From NCBI GenBank assembly GCA_030374765.1, contig JARGXX010000079.1, positions 62,001 to 126,000 on the forward strand: a DNA stretch of 64,000 bases. Direction: 5' to 3'. Shown one piece after another: positions 30,978 to 40,119 of the stretch. How positions within the stretch are numbered: position 1 is the first letter of the stretch; the number at the start of each line of letters is the position of its first letter. The DNA comes from Agarophyton chilense. Its lineage: Eukaryota; Rhodophyta; Florideophyceae; Gracilariales; Gracilariaceae. The notes beneath the pieces were generated by a model, which saw only the letters and a program-made list of their open reading frames with translations, made no database searches and was not told where the DNA came from. The position numbers were made by a program, and so were the translations under genes.

Positions 30978-31271
30978 ATGCAGGCAACCATCCGCGACCC
31001 CGCACTGCGCTCCGCACTCCGCCGTGTGATCCGCGCGAAAAACGCCGCTTTCCGCAACGACAGCGAGATGTTACATATAGCAAACCAAACTTTACGTGAA
31101 CAAGTACAACAGCATCGCCACGTCGCTGTGGAGAAGCGAGATCATTTGCTTTCCGAAATGGAAGCGGCTATAACCTTTCTCAGCGAAAACGTCGTTCAAG
31201 CCCCTTTAAATGAGCGTGGAAACTATGTCTTTGATGCAACACGCATCAATGAGAACAACTTACGCTTATAA
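30978..31271 (+). CDS. MZM1: LYRM7/MZM1-like complex III assembly factor
   Basis: A 97-aa basic helical protein. The N-terminal helix LRRVIRAKNAAFRND matches the LYR-motif start of LYRM7/Mzm1 (FKND in human). EMEAAITFLSENVVQAPLNERGNY matches the later part, where the family binds the Rieske protein. LYRM7/Mzm1 chaperones the Rieske Fe-S protein into mitochondrial complex III, by family knowledge. Length fits (human 104 aa). It starts at ATG 30978. Its stop lies 40 bp from the stop of the converging DUF4079 gene. Confidence 0.75.
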   Translation: MQATIRDPALRSALRRVIRAKNAAFRNDSEMLHIANQTLREQVQQHRHVAVEKRDHLLSEMEAAITFLSENVVQAPLNERGNYVFDATRINENNLRL

Positions 31272-31311
31272 CATAAATAAATAAATCACAATATCTCCAT
31301 CACTATCTCCA

Positions 31312-32058
31312 TCACTCCCAACCAAGAAGTTTCCCAACGATCGCCATACCGGACTTGGCTTGCCAACCGAACAAAGCTGCCGCGACGAACGCAAGCGAGA
31401 AATGTACCTGCCTTGCCCACTCTTTCCCTTTTTGCATGTATGGAACAAAAGATGTCATTGCACTAAATAACGCTACCAAGCCCAGCCCAGCGTAAAGATG
31501 TGGACCGGGGAATAGTTTGCCTGTGCGAGTGTATGTATTTGCCATTCCACCAAAAGTCGCAAACGTCATTATTGCAAATAGAGAGCTCGACGTCCGAAAG
31601 TGACGGTCGGTCACCTTCTTTTTCACCAGTTCTTTGCGCTTCTCTGGTTCAGACTTGCGAATCAGCGAAGATTGATAGCCAAGATAAAATGTGTAAAGAC
31701 AAGTTCCGAGCAGAGCCCACATCACAACGGGGTGTGCCAGTGATGCCGGCTTCGACTTAAATGCCTCTTTCAGCGCATCAGGCACTGCATGTGCTGCTGG
31801 AATTCCACTAAGACCAAGGTAGATACCCATGGCGGACCATCCTGCCTCGCTTATCACTTCCCCCCAGTCCTTTTCATCGATTACGGATGGCTCATTTTCT
31901 GCATTTTCTGACGACAACCGCGCATGGACAGCAAGTCGAACTGATCTGTCTCGTGCTGGAAGCGTTACTTTCATGTGCGTCAACCGCGTCGTGCAGTTTG
32001 GTAAACTGCGCTGAATACTCTGCAGTGGTGTTGCACAAATAAAAGCCAATGTCGACAT
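31312..32058 (-). CDS. DUF4079 plastid membrane protein
   Basis: A 248-aa protein from ATG 32058; an in-frame extension to 32154 is possible but lacks transit-peptide character. Residues 1-50 resemble a transit peptide (MSTLAFICATPLQSIQRSL). The DUF4079 core then has HPVVMWALLGTCLYTFYLGY (TM), RKELVKKKVTDRHFRT, GGMANTYTRTGKLFPGPHLY (TM) and KEWARQVHFSLAFVAAALFG (TM). About four membrane segments are seen. The family is found in cyanobacteria and plastid-bearing algae; its biochemical role is unknown to me. Location in thylakoid or envelope membrane is inferred. Confidence 0.85.
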   Translation of the reverse strand: MSTLAFICATPLQSIQRSLPNCTTRLTHMKVTLPARDRSVRLAVHARLSSENAENEPSVIDEKDWGEVISEAGWSAMGIYLGLSGIPAAHAVPDALKEAFKSKPASLAHPVVMWALLGTCLYTFYLGYQSSLIRKSEPEKRKELVKKKVTDRHFRTSSSLFAIMTFATFGGMANTYTRTGKLFPGPHLYAGLGLVALFSAMTSFVPYMQKGKEWARQVHFSLAFVAAALFGWQAKSGMAIVGKLLGWE

Positions 32059-32487
32059 GCTTGCTTCTTGATGATGACTTGTTGAGAAACTTGCGTTGCT
32101 TTCCTCGCAGAACACAAACTTGAGCACGGTTTCTGAAGCGTTGGAGACTTTCAATGTCGCTCAAAGTTGCATATCCATTGCATCCGACTCGAGATCAAGC
32201 GAGGTCATTCATTGTATGTTTGGGAATTGAATGCCACCAGATTGTGTGCGTCTGTGGCCGAAACCATTCTAGCCGAATTTATCCGGAATTAATACTGTAG
32301 GCGTAGCTATTCCTGCATGATGATTCGCATGACATCAACGCATACATGTTTCGCCCATCCCCCCAACCGGTTGTCGCCATCGCCAAGTGCGCAGCCTCTT
32401 CTGGAACAGCATCAGTGGCGATGGTGACGTTTTGCAGCGCTCTTTACATGTCAATTGACGCGGCCTTTCATTGCGAGGCTCCCGCAG

Positions 32488-33321
32488 ATGGATACTGAAG
32501 GTACTCACCAAGTTGTGATACCCTTTGCTCCAGGTCGCCGGTTCGCCGTGTCATTTTCAGCAGGGAACAACAGGAAACCATCCAAATCCGTGGCCCTGGA
32601 GCACAGCATTGAAACAACATGGTGTAAACGAATCGCTGAAAACAATAGCCTATTCAACGGGTCCAAATTCCGTCTGGCTCGAATAACTACTACGGCGGAA
32701 CTGGTTATCTTGCACCTCGGCTTAACAGACTACAGAACTTATCTTGCAACACATGCACCCCCGCAACCCTTGCATCGATTCGGTCCAGAGTCCATGGCTC
32801 TGCCTCTCGGCAATGTCTTAGTGCCTATCACCCAAGATGGGTATACTTTCATTCTGATCAGATCAGGCAAGTCTGCAGAAGGCAAGTTTAAGTGCGTGTT
32901 TCCGGGGGGACATGCTGAACCAAGCGAGGTCGTCCATGTGGAGGATGGAGACTGTTCCATGATCCGAAAAGAACTGATGGTCTCGGCGCGGCGCGAAGCC
33001 TTGGAGGAGTTGTTTTTAGATGAGCAATTGTTACAACGCGCCGACGAAATGATATTTCTCGGCATCGTGAGACGAAGTGCGGACTGGAAACCTAGTATGG
33101 TCTTCTCCGCTCACTTGTACTGTGACAGTACTGAAGTTGAAAGGAGATATCGAGAACGAAACGATCTACAGGAAGAATCTGTAAATATAATTCGATGCTC
33201 CGTGCGCAACATTCTTGAGTCTGGTGTCGAGTCTACACTTCCAAATGGATACGACCCAATGCCAGAACTACTCGGCGCAGCTGAACTATTTGTTGAAATG
33301 CAACGAACTTCAAACCGATGA
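32488..33321 (+). CDS. Nudix hydrolase, plant NUDT9 / animal NUDT22 type
   Basis: A 277-aa protein from ATG 32488; the longer frame would need a TTG start. The upstream block HLGLTDYRTYLATHA is characteristic of plant NUDT9 and human NUDT22. The Nudix fold begins LGNVLVPITQDGYTFILIRS. The Nudix box is split: FPGGHAEPSE, then about 22 extra residues, then ARREALEEL. This insertion is typical of the NUDT22 group and separates GGHxEP from REAxEE. NUDT22 hydrolyses UDP-glucose and UDP-galactose. Here REALEEL keeps the metal-binding Glu residues, so activity is likely. The start lies 430 bp from the divergent DUF4079 gene. Confidence 0.85.
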   Translation: MDTEGTHQVVIPFAPGRRFAVSFSAGNNRKPSKSVALEHSIETTWCKRIAENNSLFNGSKFRLARITTTAELVILHLGLTDYRTYLATHAPPQPLHRFGPESMALPLGNVLVPITQDGYTFILIRSGKSAEGKFKCVFPGGHAEPSEVVHVEDGDCSMIRKELMVSARREALEELFLDEQLLQRADEMIFLGIVRRSADWKPSMVFSAHLYCDSTEVERRYRERNDLQEESVNIIRCSVRNILESGVESTLPNGYDPMPELLGAAELFVEMQRTSNR

Positions 33322-34568
33322 GTCATGCGTCGCAGAGTGTAATTCTGTAGACACAATCCAGCTTCACCATTCTTGGCTTTTGTGGTTTTGACCATATAAG
33401 TTTTAATTTGAAGAACGCTTTCAGAACAATGTTTTGGCTTCAAGATCTGTCGCATTTTCGGGAAACATCATGCGTGCTTAATATATCCGGGAAGACATCG
33501 AAAAACAGATAAAGTGTGACAAAGAGAATGTGAAACTGTTCTTGTGCACGTGCAGTGTGCACATCGAGCACGCCATCATCTGTATCAAAAGAATCTGTAC
33601 GCTTGTCTGCTGCATACTGTGAAGGAGCTGTGCCTACCCCTGGACGAAGGTGTATTTGTCGACCGCAACCTTAAAGTGCCATGAGAACTGTTCAATGACT
33701 TATACGAAGGGGAAGGGCTAGCAATCTACTACTCCTCGCAATTAAGGTACTCTTACGTGATTGTGGGAAAGCGTGTAAGAGCTGCCTGAATAGAAGCCCA
33801 GGCCGAAGTTGCTGAATGTGCGTTTAAGCAAGCACTTTGCTTTGTTGCTCTCAACTCGTTCGTAGACAGAAAGATTTTCAGTCTCGTTTGCCTCTTTGAG
33901 TGAAGCAGCCAACAAGGCGCGATGTTAACATAAAATGTTTATGAAAATTGTAAAGAACGGCATCAAATAATTGGGTTCGCTACCATTTCAGGCAAAGTAA
34001 AAACGGAAAGTGACGATACCGTAACTGTTCAACAAATATAATTCGTCGCCCAATGGTGTCCCCGCGGTTCTTCCGTACCTCAATCCGCCCATCTTTCCAA
34101 CCAAAAGGCTGTTAAATGCCAAAAAAAAGCTTCATTGGAAAGCTCTGTGTTCACTACGAGCTCACTGACTTTGAAGAGTAGAACTAAAGTTTGCTACCCG
34201 TGAAGTGCAGAACACTCCACCATCTCAAACACATCTGTTTAGGTGGTTGAATATAATAACGGTTTCGCCTTCTCACTTTCGAACCGCTTCTCTCGGCTAC
34301 TTTTCCAAGCTTTTGATGGCACTACTGTGATCTCTTTTGCTGTAACTCCGGTTCTACTCATTGCTATATTCTAATTCAAAGTCTGGACTAAGACGAAGAG
34401 AACAAGTAATTGGATATAATCTTGAAGTAGTGTACATGGGTAGAATTGTCGTGAGAAGAGTTGTGCTTCGATGAACTGGCTCAGAGAACCCTGCTTTAGT
34501 GGAAAAAGGGTCTGGCATTTTGGTGTTTGAAGCGACATACTTCTTTTTTTCGGACAGTCTATGTAGGA
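33322..34568. other. Intergenic region, possible decayed coding piece
   Basis: No intact gene. From about 33560 to 33900 one plus-strand frame reads protein-like, with two internal TGA codons; this is described as a finding. Otherwise nothing is recognised. Confidence 0.4.
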
Positions 34569-34691
34569 GTTATGTTGAAAATCGAGTTCAGATATCGGGG
34601 CACGACACAGCAAAAATTGTGGCCCGAGCCGTAGGCGAGGGAGCAATTGCTGTGGAGTGCCCCGATATCTGCACGAGATTTTCTACATAAC
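34569..34691. repeat. Foldback element, 50-bp arms
   Basis: The left arm (34569-34619) and right arm (34642-34691) are inverted near-repeats: GTTATGTTGAAAATC on the left matches the reverse complement of GATTTTCTACATAAC on the right, and both arms share CAGATATCGGGGCAC. The loop contains GAGCCGTAGGCGAGGG. It does not code. It looks like a MITE or other foldback repeat. Confidence 0.75.
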
Positions 34692-34801
34692 CTTATCAGT
34701 GATAAGTTATCACACTGCTGGCACATATACTGTAAAATTGTACAGGGGCACAGAATGTGCAGATACATATATCAGTGCGAACTGCCCACAGTACATATAT
34801 A

Positions 34802-36101
34802 AAGTCTGTTTCAAAATCATATCCCTCGCGCAAATTTTCCAAAAATCGACGTTTTGGCTACAGTAAAACTAACAAAATCAGTGTGAAAAAATTTTCAAGT
34901 AAAAAAACTGTTTCAAAATCATAACCTTTATTGCATCCTTTTTATTCTAACGCGAGTTCAGTAGTTTATTTTTGCTCCTTTAGCCTGTATAACACTTATA
35001 CAACGCTTTGGCATTGATTCTATAAAAGGATTGATGGCATTACAGTCAATCTTTTCCCAACAATCTTTGATACAATTTTTCAGATCAAAAACTGTATCAA
35101 ATTGCCTTCCTTGCCCATAAACCATTCGGGCCAACATTCCCCAAATGTTTTCGATAGGGTTGAGGTCAGGAGAGCGCGCAGGCCATTCCATAACCGACAT
35201 ATTTAGACTATTGAACCACTGTTTCATAAAATTAGACTTATGCACAGGTGCATTATCTTGCTGAAAAATGAATTCTTCTCCATGCATACAGTATGAAAAA
35301 GGTAAAAGATAGTTTTCTAGAACCTCAGCATACTTCTCAGAGTTCATTGTAGTTTCAACAAAAGCCATATCAGTTGCTCTTTTAGTGGAGATTCCAGCCC
35401 AAACCATTACTGATGCGCCTCCTGAATGCCTAGTCACAAATTCCTTCTTTTCTTTTCGTAGATCATGCCAATAAAATTTATAGCAATCTGGACCATCAAG
35501 GTTAAACTTTTTTTCGTCGGAAAAGATAACATTATTCCATTCAGTTTTCCAATAAGCCTTTTGAGCACACCATTCAACTCGACTTTTCTTGTGATTATCT
35601 TTTAAAAAAAAAGTTTTCCTCATTTTTGTGTACTTGAACAAATTTTGACGGTTGACTTCACGCCATATTGTAAATCTTGATAGAGGCAAATTTAGGTTTT
35701 TGACAATTTTCCCGCAAGATGAAGTGTTGCGACATAGTTCTCGCTTAATTCCGCGCTTATCGGCCGGGGATAGTGCCGTAGGACGGCCGGTTGAACGCTT
35801 TGTTCCGTATGTAGCGGGGTTTTTGATGAAGTTGCTGATTGTTTTTGGGCTGCGCTTGAGTTTTCGGGCTATATCTGCTGGAATCATACCCTGACCTACT
35901 AATGCCATGATTTCCAGCTGTTCAGAGCGTGTCAGAGGTGCGCCACGAGCCATAATTGAGCGAATGATTGTATAAAGGATATACTTTTGAAACAGTGTTA
36001 TTGACTTAGTGGTTTTTATTTGTTGTGAAATGTGCTCTACAGTACGTGAAATGCCTTTTTGGCGCAGTTTTTGTAAAGGGATATGTTTTTGAAACGCACT
36101 G
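34802..36101 (-). mobile_element. Tc1/mariner element, copy 2 (1300 bp, intact frame)
   Basis: The same element as at 18682-19980, on the minus strand, bounded by TA at 34800-34801 and 36102-36103. Its ends AAGTCTGTTTC and CAGTGCGTTTC (reverse complement at 36101) match copy 1, and the internal doubled core repeats are also present. It is exactly one base longer than copy 1, matching the frameshift there. The transposase frame is unbroken. Confidence 0.93.
34958..35953 (-). CDS. Tc1 transposase (DD34E), full length
   Basis: A 331-aa transposase from ATG 35953 (MARGAPLTRSEQLEIMAL), at the same position in the element as in copy 1; the frame stays open upstream into non-element sequence, which I do not count. 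It has two helix-turn-helix DNA-binding segments (residues 10-110). The DDE domain follows: Asp in VIFSDEKKFNL, Asp in FQQDNAPVHKS, and Glu 35 residues later in SPDLNPIENIWG, giving DD34E. All three catalytic residues are present with no stop or frameshift. It would cut at the TIRs and insert at TA, by family knowledge. It may still be active or able to act on copy 1. Confidence 0.92.
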   Translation of the reverse strand: MARGAPLTRSEQLEIMALVGQGMIPADIARKLKRSPKTISNFIKNPATYGTKRSTGRPTALSPADKRGIKRELCRNTSSCGKIVKNLNLPLSRFTIWREVNRQNLFKYTKMRKTFFLKDNHKKSRVEWCAQKAYWKTEWNNVIFSDEKKFNLDGPDCYKFYWHDLRKEKKEFVTRHSGGASVMVWAGISTKRATDMAFVETTMNSEKYAEVLENYLLPFSYCMHGEEFIFQQDNAPVHKSNFMKQWFNSLNMSVMEWPARSPDLNPIENIWGMLARMVYGQGRQFDTVFDLKNCIKDCWEKIDCNAINPFIESMPKRCISVIQAKGAKINY

Positions 36102-36207
36102 TATATCTCATTTATGTACTGTCCACAGTTCATACATCCCATATTGTACTGCCCCAGTATGATATGAGGGGCAAGTTTCAAAAAATGTACTGTGAGCAGT
36201 GAGATAA

Positions 36208-38018
36208 AAAGTTTTATTGGACAGTTATCACTCCTGGGAAAGATATTCGACAACCAATTGCTGTATCCCAATCCCAAACTCTTATTATAAAAAAAAGCCA
36301 GTAGGCTCCGAGCTTTAATCGAAAATCTCCCCAGAATCTCGATGGGTACGATATCTACACATTGCTGCTTAATGTTTGACATCCAATGTGAAATCCTGAT
36401 ATTGCCAAATGGGCAAGCAAGGCAAGGATAAGGGTATCTGGCGGGTTAATTCTCAAGATAAGCCTCTAGCCCTTACCATCGTAAATTCGTATAGCAAGGG
36501 AAACTTACACAATCAACCCGTGCCGGTCTTTTTGAAGAAAGCCTTTTCGCGGCCAGGCGACTGTCACCACGTGTCGGGCAGATTGGAGGGACTACAAATC
36601 AGAAAGATTACCCTGAACGGATTTCATGGCATAGCTCAAGAAAACACCCGCGCAGACGATTAGACAATTGAGAAGGACCAGAATCCAGACCACATCACCG
36701 CGCCATAAAGCACTTCTCGGTACTCAGAAAGATGCATGTAGTCCCCATCAGATCATGGACATTAAAAAAATACTGCACAATGTCTGATACTTGATGGATG
36801 TGGAAAATTAGGTTACCAATCCAAATGGAACAACTGCAAACACAGACATAACTTCTCAGCTCAACTTCGTATCCGTTGGTATCTCAGAAGAAAGTCCTGG
36901 GGCTTCTTGATTGCTTTTGTTTTCAAGTGTTTCCGAATAACTTACCTTCTCTGTCTAGAATTGCATGCGGCGCATGTGGCAGGGCAAATCTGTACAGTAT
37001 TCGCTCACTATTGGGATTGCGAAACGCGAGAAATACAGAACTGCAGTTGTGGTTTTTAGTTGGCAAATTCAGCCGGCACCATTTCCGCCACTTTCCGACG
37101 CCAAGGTGTAGCATCGGCATCCAGCAACACGTCTGCTTTCCTCCTGATGACGCAATTCGCAAGTGTTTGGAACTAAAAATATGTTTGTGCATAGCACCAC
37201 TGTAAGAATATTCCGACACCAAATGCATTCGATATGCATTCATATAGTATTATCTAGCTGCACTACTACTAGTGAAGAGAGAGAAATTTAGTGTTGAAAG
37301 TTTGGCGAAAATTATCAAGATATGAGGGACAAGGGATATGTGGGATGTGAGGTATAGTCGCACAACCGAAATGGCTGGGCACGAGCATGAAAACTACGAA
37401 AAGCACGTACATTTTTCAAACCAAACAGTCTTCTGGGTTGCAACTCTTTAATGTCGCTGAGACACGTACTCTGGGGCTTCAATCCGAAGAACCTGGCGGT
37501 TCTGGAGCATAGAAGGAATGCCAAACCGTAGTCTGCACCAATCAAATGTTTAGGACATAGGAGGTACAGTATGTTGTTCCAAACATTTGTTTTGAACAAT
37601 ATACTTTATCTCATATAAATACTAGTCAGAATGACAGCGCTTCAACTTCTACTCCGCCGTGAAACCCCTCTATTCTTTCCAAGAATATATAATTCAAACG
37701 ACATTGTTCCTTCCAATTGATTCATGAAGCCAGTACTGTATACGTGGTATCTCTCCAGATCCTCACCGATTAAAGCGGCTTGAGCATTGGTGCTTCGCCG
37801 AGCTGTATTGATCCCGGTGACTCATTTGACACGAAATTGCAACAACTTACTCTTGTTGAATCGTCGAAATAAACTTAAGTTAAGGAATACTTAAACAGAA
37901 TGTACGTCCACTCCGGATTCCCAACACCAGACTTCATCTCTCTGTTATTACGAGAGCTCTCTCCAGCCCCTTGAAGTGACTGTTTCCCGCATCTTTTTCT
38001 CACTCGCAGTTTTCACAA
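36208..38018. other. Intergenic region, no gene seen
   Basis: Short frames at 36409-36663, 36876-37205 and 37315-37599 have no recognisable content. Confidence 0.5.
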
Positions 38019-38705
38019 ATGAACCGCTTTATAATTTTCTGTTTTGTTCTTAGGATCACCCTTTCCGCTGCGGCAAGTCTACTTCGTCAAAAATGTGTCA
38101 CCGATGCTGATGGGAAGATGAATTGTTTCACCATGTCCTCTATTTCCTCGACAATTCGAGCCAGTTCTTGCAGTCAGTCGGATATTTTGTGCTGGAACAA
38201 AGAAGCATTGAATCTCGTGAACGATGTTCGTCGCCGGAAAGGCAAATCAGCCCTCATATTGGGACCACAATCCCAGTTGGACAACGCCATGAGATATGCA
38301 TCTAAACTGGCATCCGAGCACACACTTTACCACCAGCAACTGAAATCTGTGACTAAAGAAGTCGGCTGCGGGCGCTGGATTGGGGGAGAGAATCTCGCGT
38401 ATAATTATGACCAGAGGAACGCAGCAGCCTCCTGTGTTGACCAGTGGATCAATTCCCAAGGGCACTTTGAGAACCTGGTCAGAAATAGGTTTGAACAAGT
38501 TGTTCTTGGACTTCATTTCAAAAACGATGGGAGCGTTTTCTGCGTGCAGACCTTCTCTTCCATCTCGAAGGCTGCACCAGGGGGTGTGAATGACCAGGGC
38601 TGTGGACCCATATCTGGATCTGCATCCGTTCAGTCGAAATCCTCATCGCCATCAACAAATACGCAAGGCATCCCAGGAACGTCTGTCTGGTGGTGGAATC
38701 AATGA
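38019..38705 (+). CDS. Secreted CAP/SCP-domain protein (short paralogue)
   Basis: A 228-aa protein with a signal peptide (MNRFIIFCFVLRITLSAAA). A short Cys-containing block follows (CVTDADGKMNC, then CSQSDILCW). The CAP domain starts LNLVNDVRRRKGK. CAP features: GGENLAYNYD (the GENLA signature), CVDQWINSQGHFENL with a conserved His, and VFCVQTF near the end. The C-terminus is Ser/Gly-rich and ends in three Trp. CAP proteins are extracellular, and some bind lipids or act in defence; the role here is unknown. The 44038 gene is a longer paralogue with the same CxxDAxGxxNC...CW start, so the pair came from a local duplication with a kinase gene between. Confidence 0.85.
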   Translation: MNRFIIFCFVLRITLSAAASLLRQKCVTDADGKMNCFTMSSISSTIRASSCSQSDILCWNKEALNLVNDVRRRKGKSALILGPQSQLDNAMRYASKLASEHTLYHQQLKSVTKEVGCGRWIGGENLAYNYDQRNAAASCVDQWINSQGHFENLVRNRFEQVVLGLHFKNDGSVFCVQTFSSISKAAPGGVNDQGCGPISGSASVQSKSSSPSTNTQGIPGTSVWWWNQ

Positions 38706-40119
38706 GTGTAGGAATTCGTGTTTGTGTTTGTACTAGTCTTGGATCTGCACGACACGCAATGGCTAGCTCTAGAGCTAGTGGTGGGCTTTGCAAAGCATAC
38801 ACTAGTTACAGGAGTCTGGGAAGCCATTGCGTTTCGATATGCTGCGCGAACTGCTCTACATACCTTGCCGATTCGGTCTGTCAGAATTCCAGGGTTTACA
38901 AAGAGTAATTTGTGTCGCCAATGCCACGAACGACGAAGATATTAATCTTTGAATGAGCTGTATAGAACACATGTAAAAAGTGCCCAAATTTTTCTATCTT
39001 CCCAGGATATATATACATATAATGTTACGCGTCTTCTTTCCGCAGTTTGTGTCTTCTACAAGTGGAACGTATTTTTATGCCCTTGGTACCCTTCGTAGTT
39101 CACAACTGGTATGAGGCGGTATGCGACATGTGTTGGCGAAAATACCATGTCATTAGAAGGCTGATATGTGGCTGGTCAAAAAGAATGTAGAACGCCAGGA
39201 CTATCCCATCCAGGGCTGCATTTCGTTGTGGATTACAAGCGTATGGACGTCCTAACTGGGACGCAACACGGCGCTGTGTGGTCAATCTAGAATCGTCGAA
39301 CGGGGCTTCTCACCGCCAAAGTATTACTGAAGGCACTGGAACTGGATTCATCCTCTTGCGTATGAAGTCAAGGTGTCGTAGGCTGTAAACGCATGATGGT
39401 GTGAATGAGACAATGGCACGATGGGGATACATTTACTGTACTGTAGATACAGTACCTTCGTACATGGTCAGGACAACTATGATCCTACAGTGTAGCCCTT
39501 TTACCATTTCTCCGCTTCATTTCAGGAGCATCGTTCGAAACTGGGCACTCTACATTCTCCAATAGAAACCGCCGCACCTCATGCAAGAAAGCAAAGCAGC
39601 AACATGACGCAAAATACCTAATAAGGACTACCAAGAAAAGGTTCCGACGGCCTCACAGACCAAAGTCTGTGATCTGGTTTAGCTTACGTCGCTTGTTACC
39701 GCACACTGCCTGGCTTGTACGCGCGAGCGCCGCAAATCTGTTTCCACAATTCAAATACCACAGCCCTCTACCTTCAACCGCCGCTACGTGGGCGTCGCCT
39801 CCCCGTTTAGAGAACTGGCGCTCTGCACAGCACGTACCGCTTTGCTTTCCGGCAGTGCGACCAATCCGCGGTGGCCCCCATTGCTTGGATTTAGGAAGAA
39901 TATGAGGGATAACTTCAGCAACTGACAGCATTCACCTGAGCCTGTTGGATGAGCCGATTCGGTGCTCCGTTAGTCCCGTATCTCACGTGAAGACGTCAAA
40001 CCAACGTGTTGCGTATTTGGCTTTCAAGCTGCTGAGCGGACTGCCACAGCTTGCGCGACTGAACCAGCTCGTGCATTTCGACAACCTCTTCGCTCATTGC
40101 TCTCCCTTCCGTCTCTCTG
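38706..40119. other. Intergenic region, no gene seen
   Basis: No supported coding region. The stretch before 40119 is pyrimidine-rich on the plus strand, and precedes the kinase start. Confidence 0.5.

Larger units (their letters stand above)
34707..36207. repeat. Older palindromic repeat split by Tc1 insertion
   Basis: Sequences on both sides of Tc1 copy 2 are inverted copies. GAACTGCCCACAGTACATATAT (34779-34800) faces a reverse complement reading GAACTGTGGACAGTACATAAAT (36108-36129). TTATCACACTGCT (34707-34719) faces TTATCTCACTGCT (36195-36207). The Tc1 target TA lies at the centre of symmetry. Only the flanks belong to the older repeat. Confidence 0.5.

Noticed and set aside
34958-36382. 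474-codon version of the Tc1 transposase
   Set aside because: Its first 143 codons read through the TIR and flanking DNA; copy 1 shares the inner ATG.
36409-37205. Two plus-strand ORFs of 84 and 109 codons
   Set aside because: No family resemblance and no coding-like composition; likely chance.
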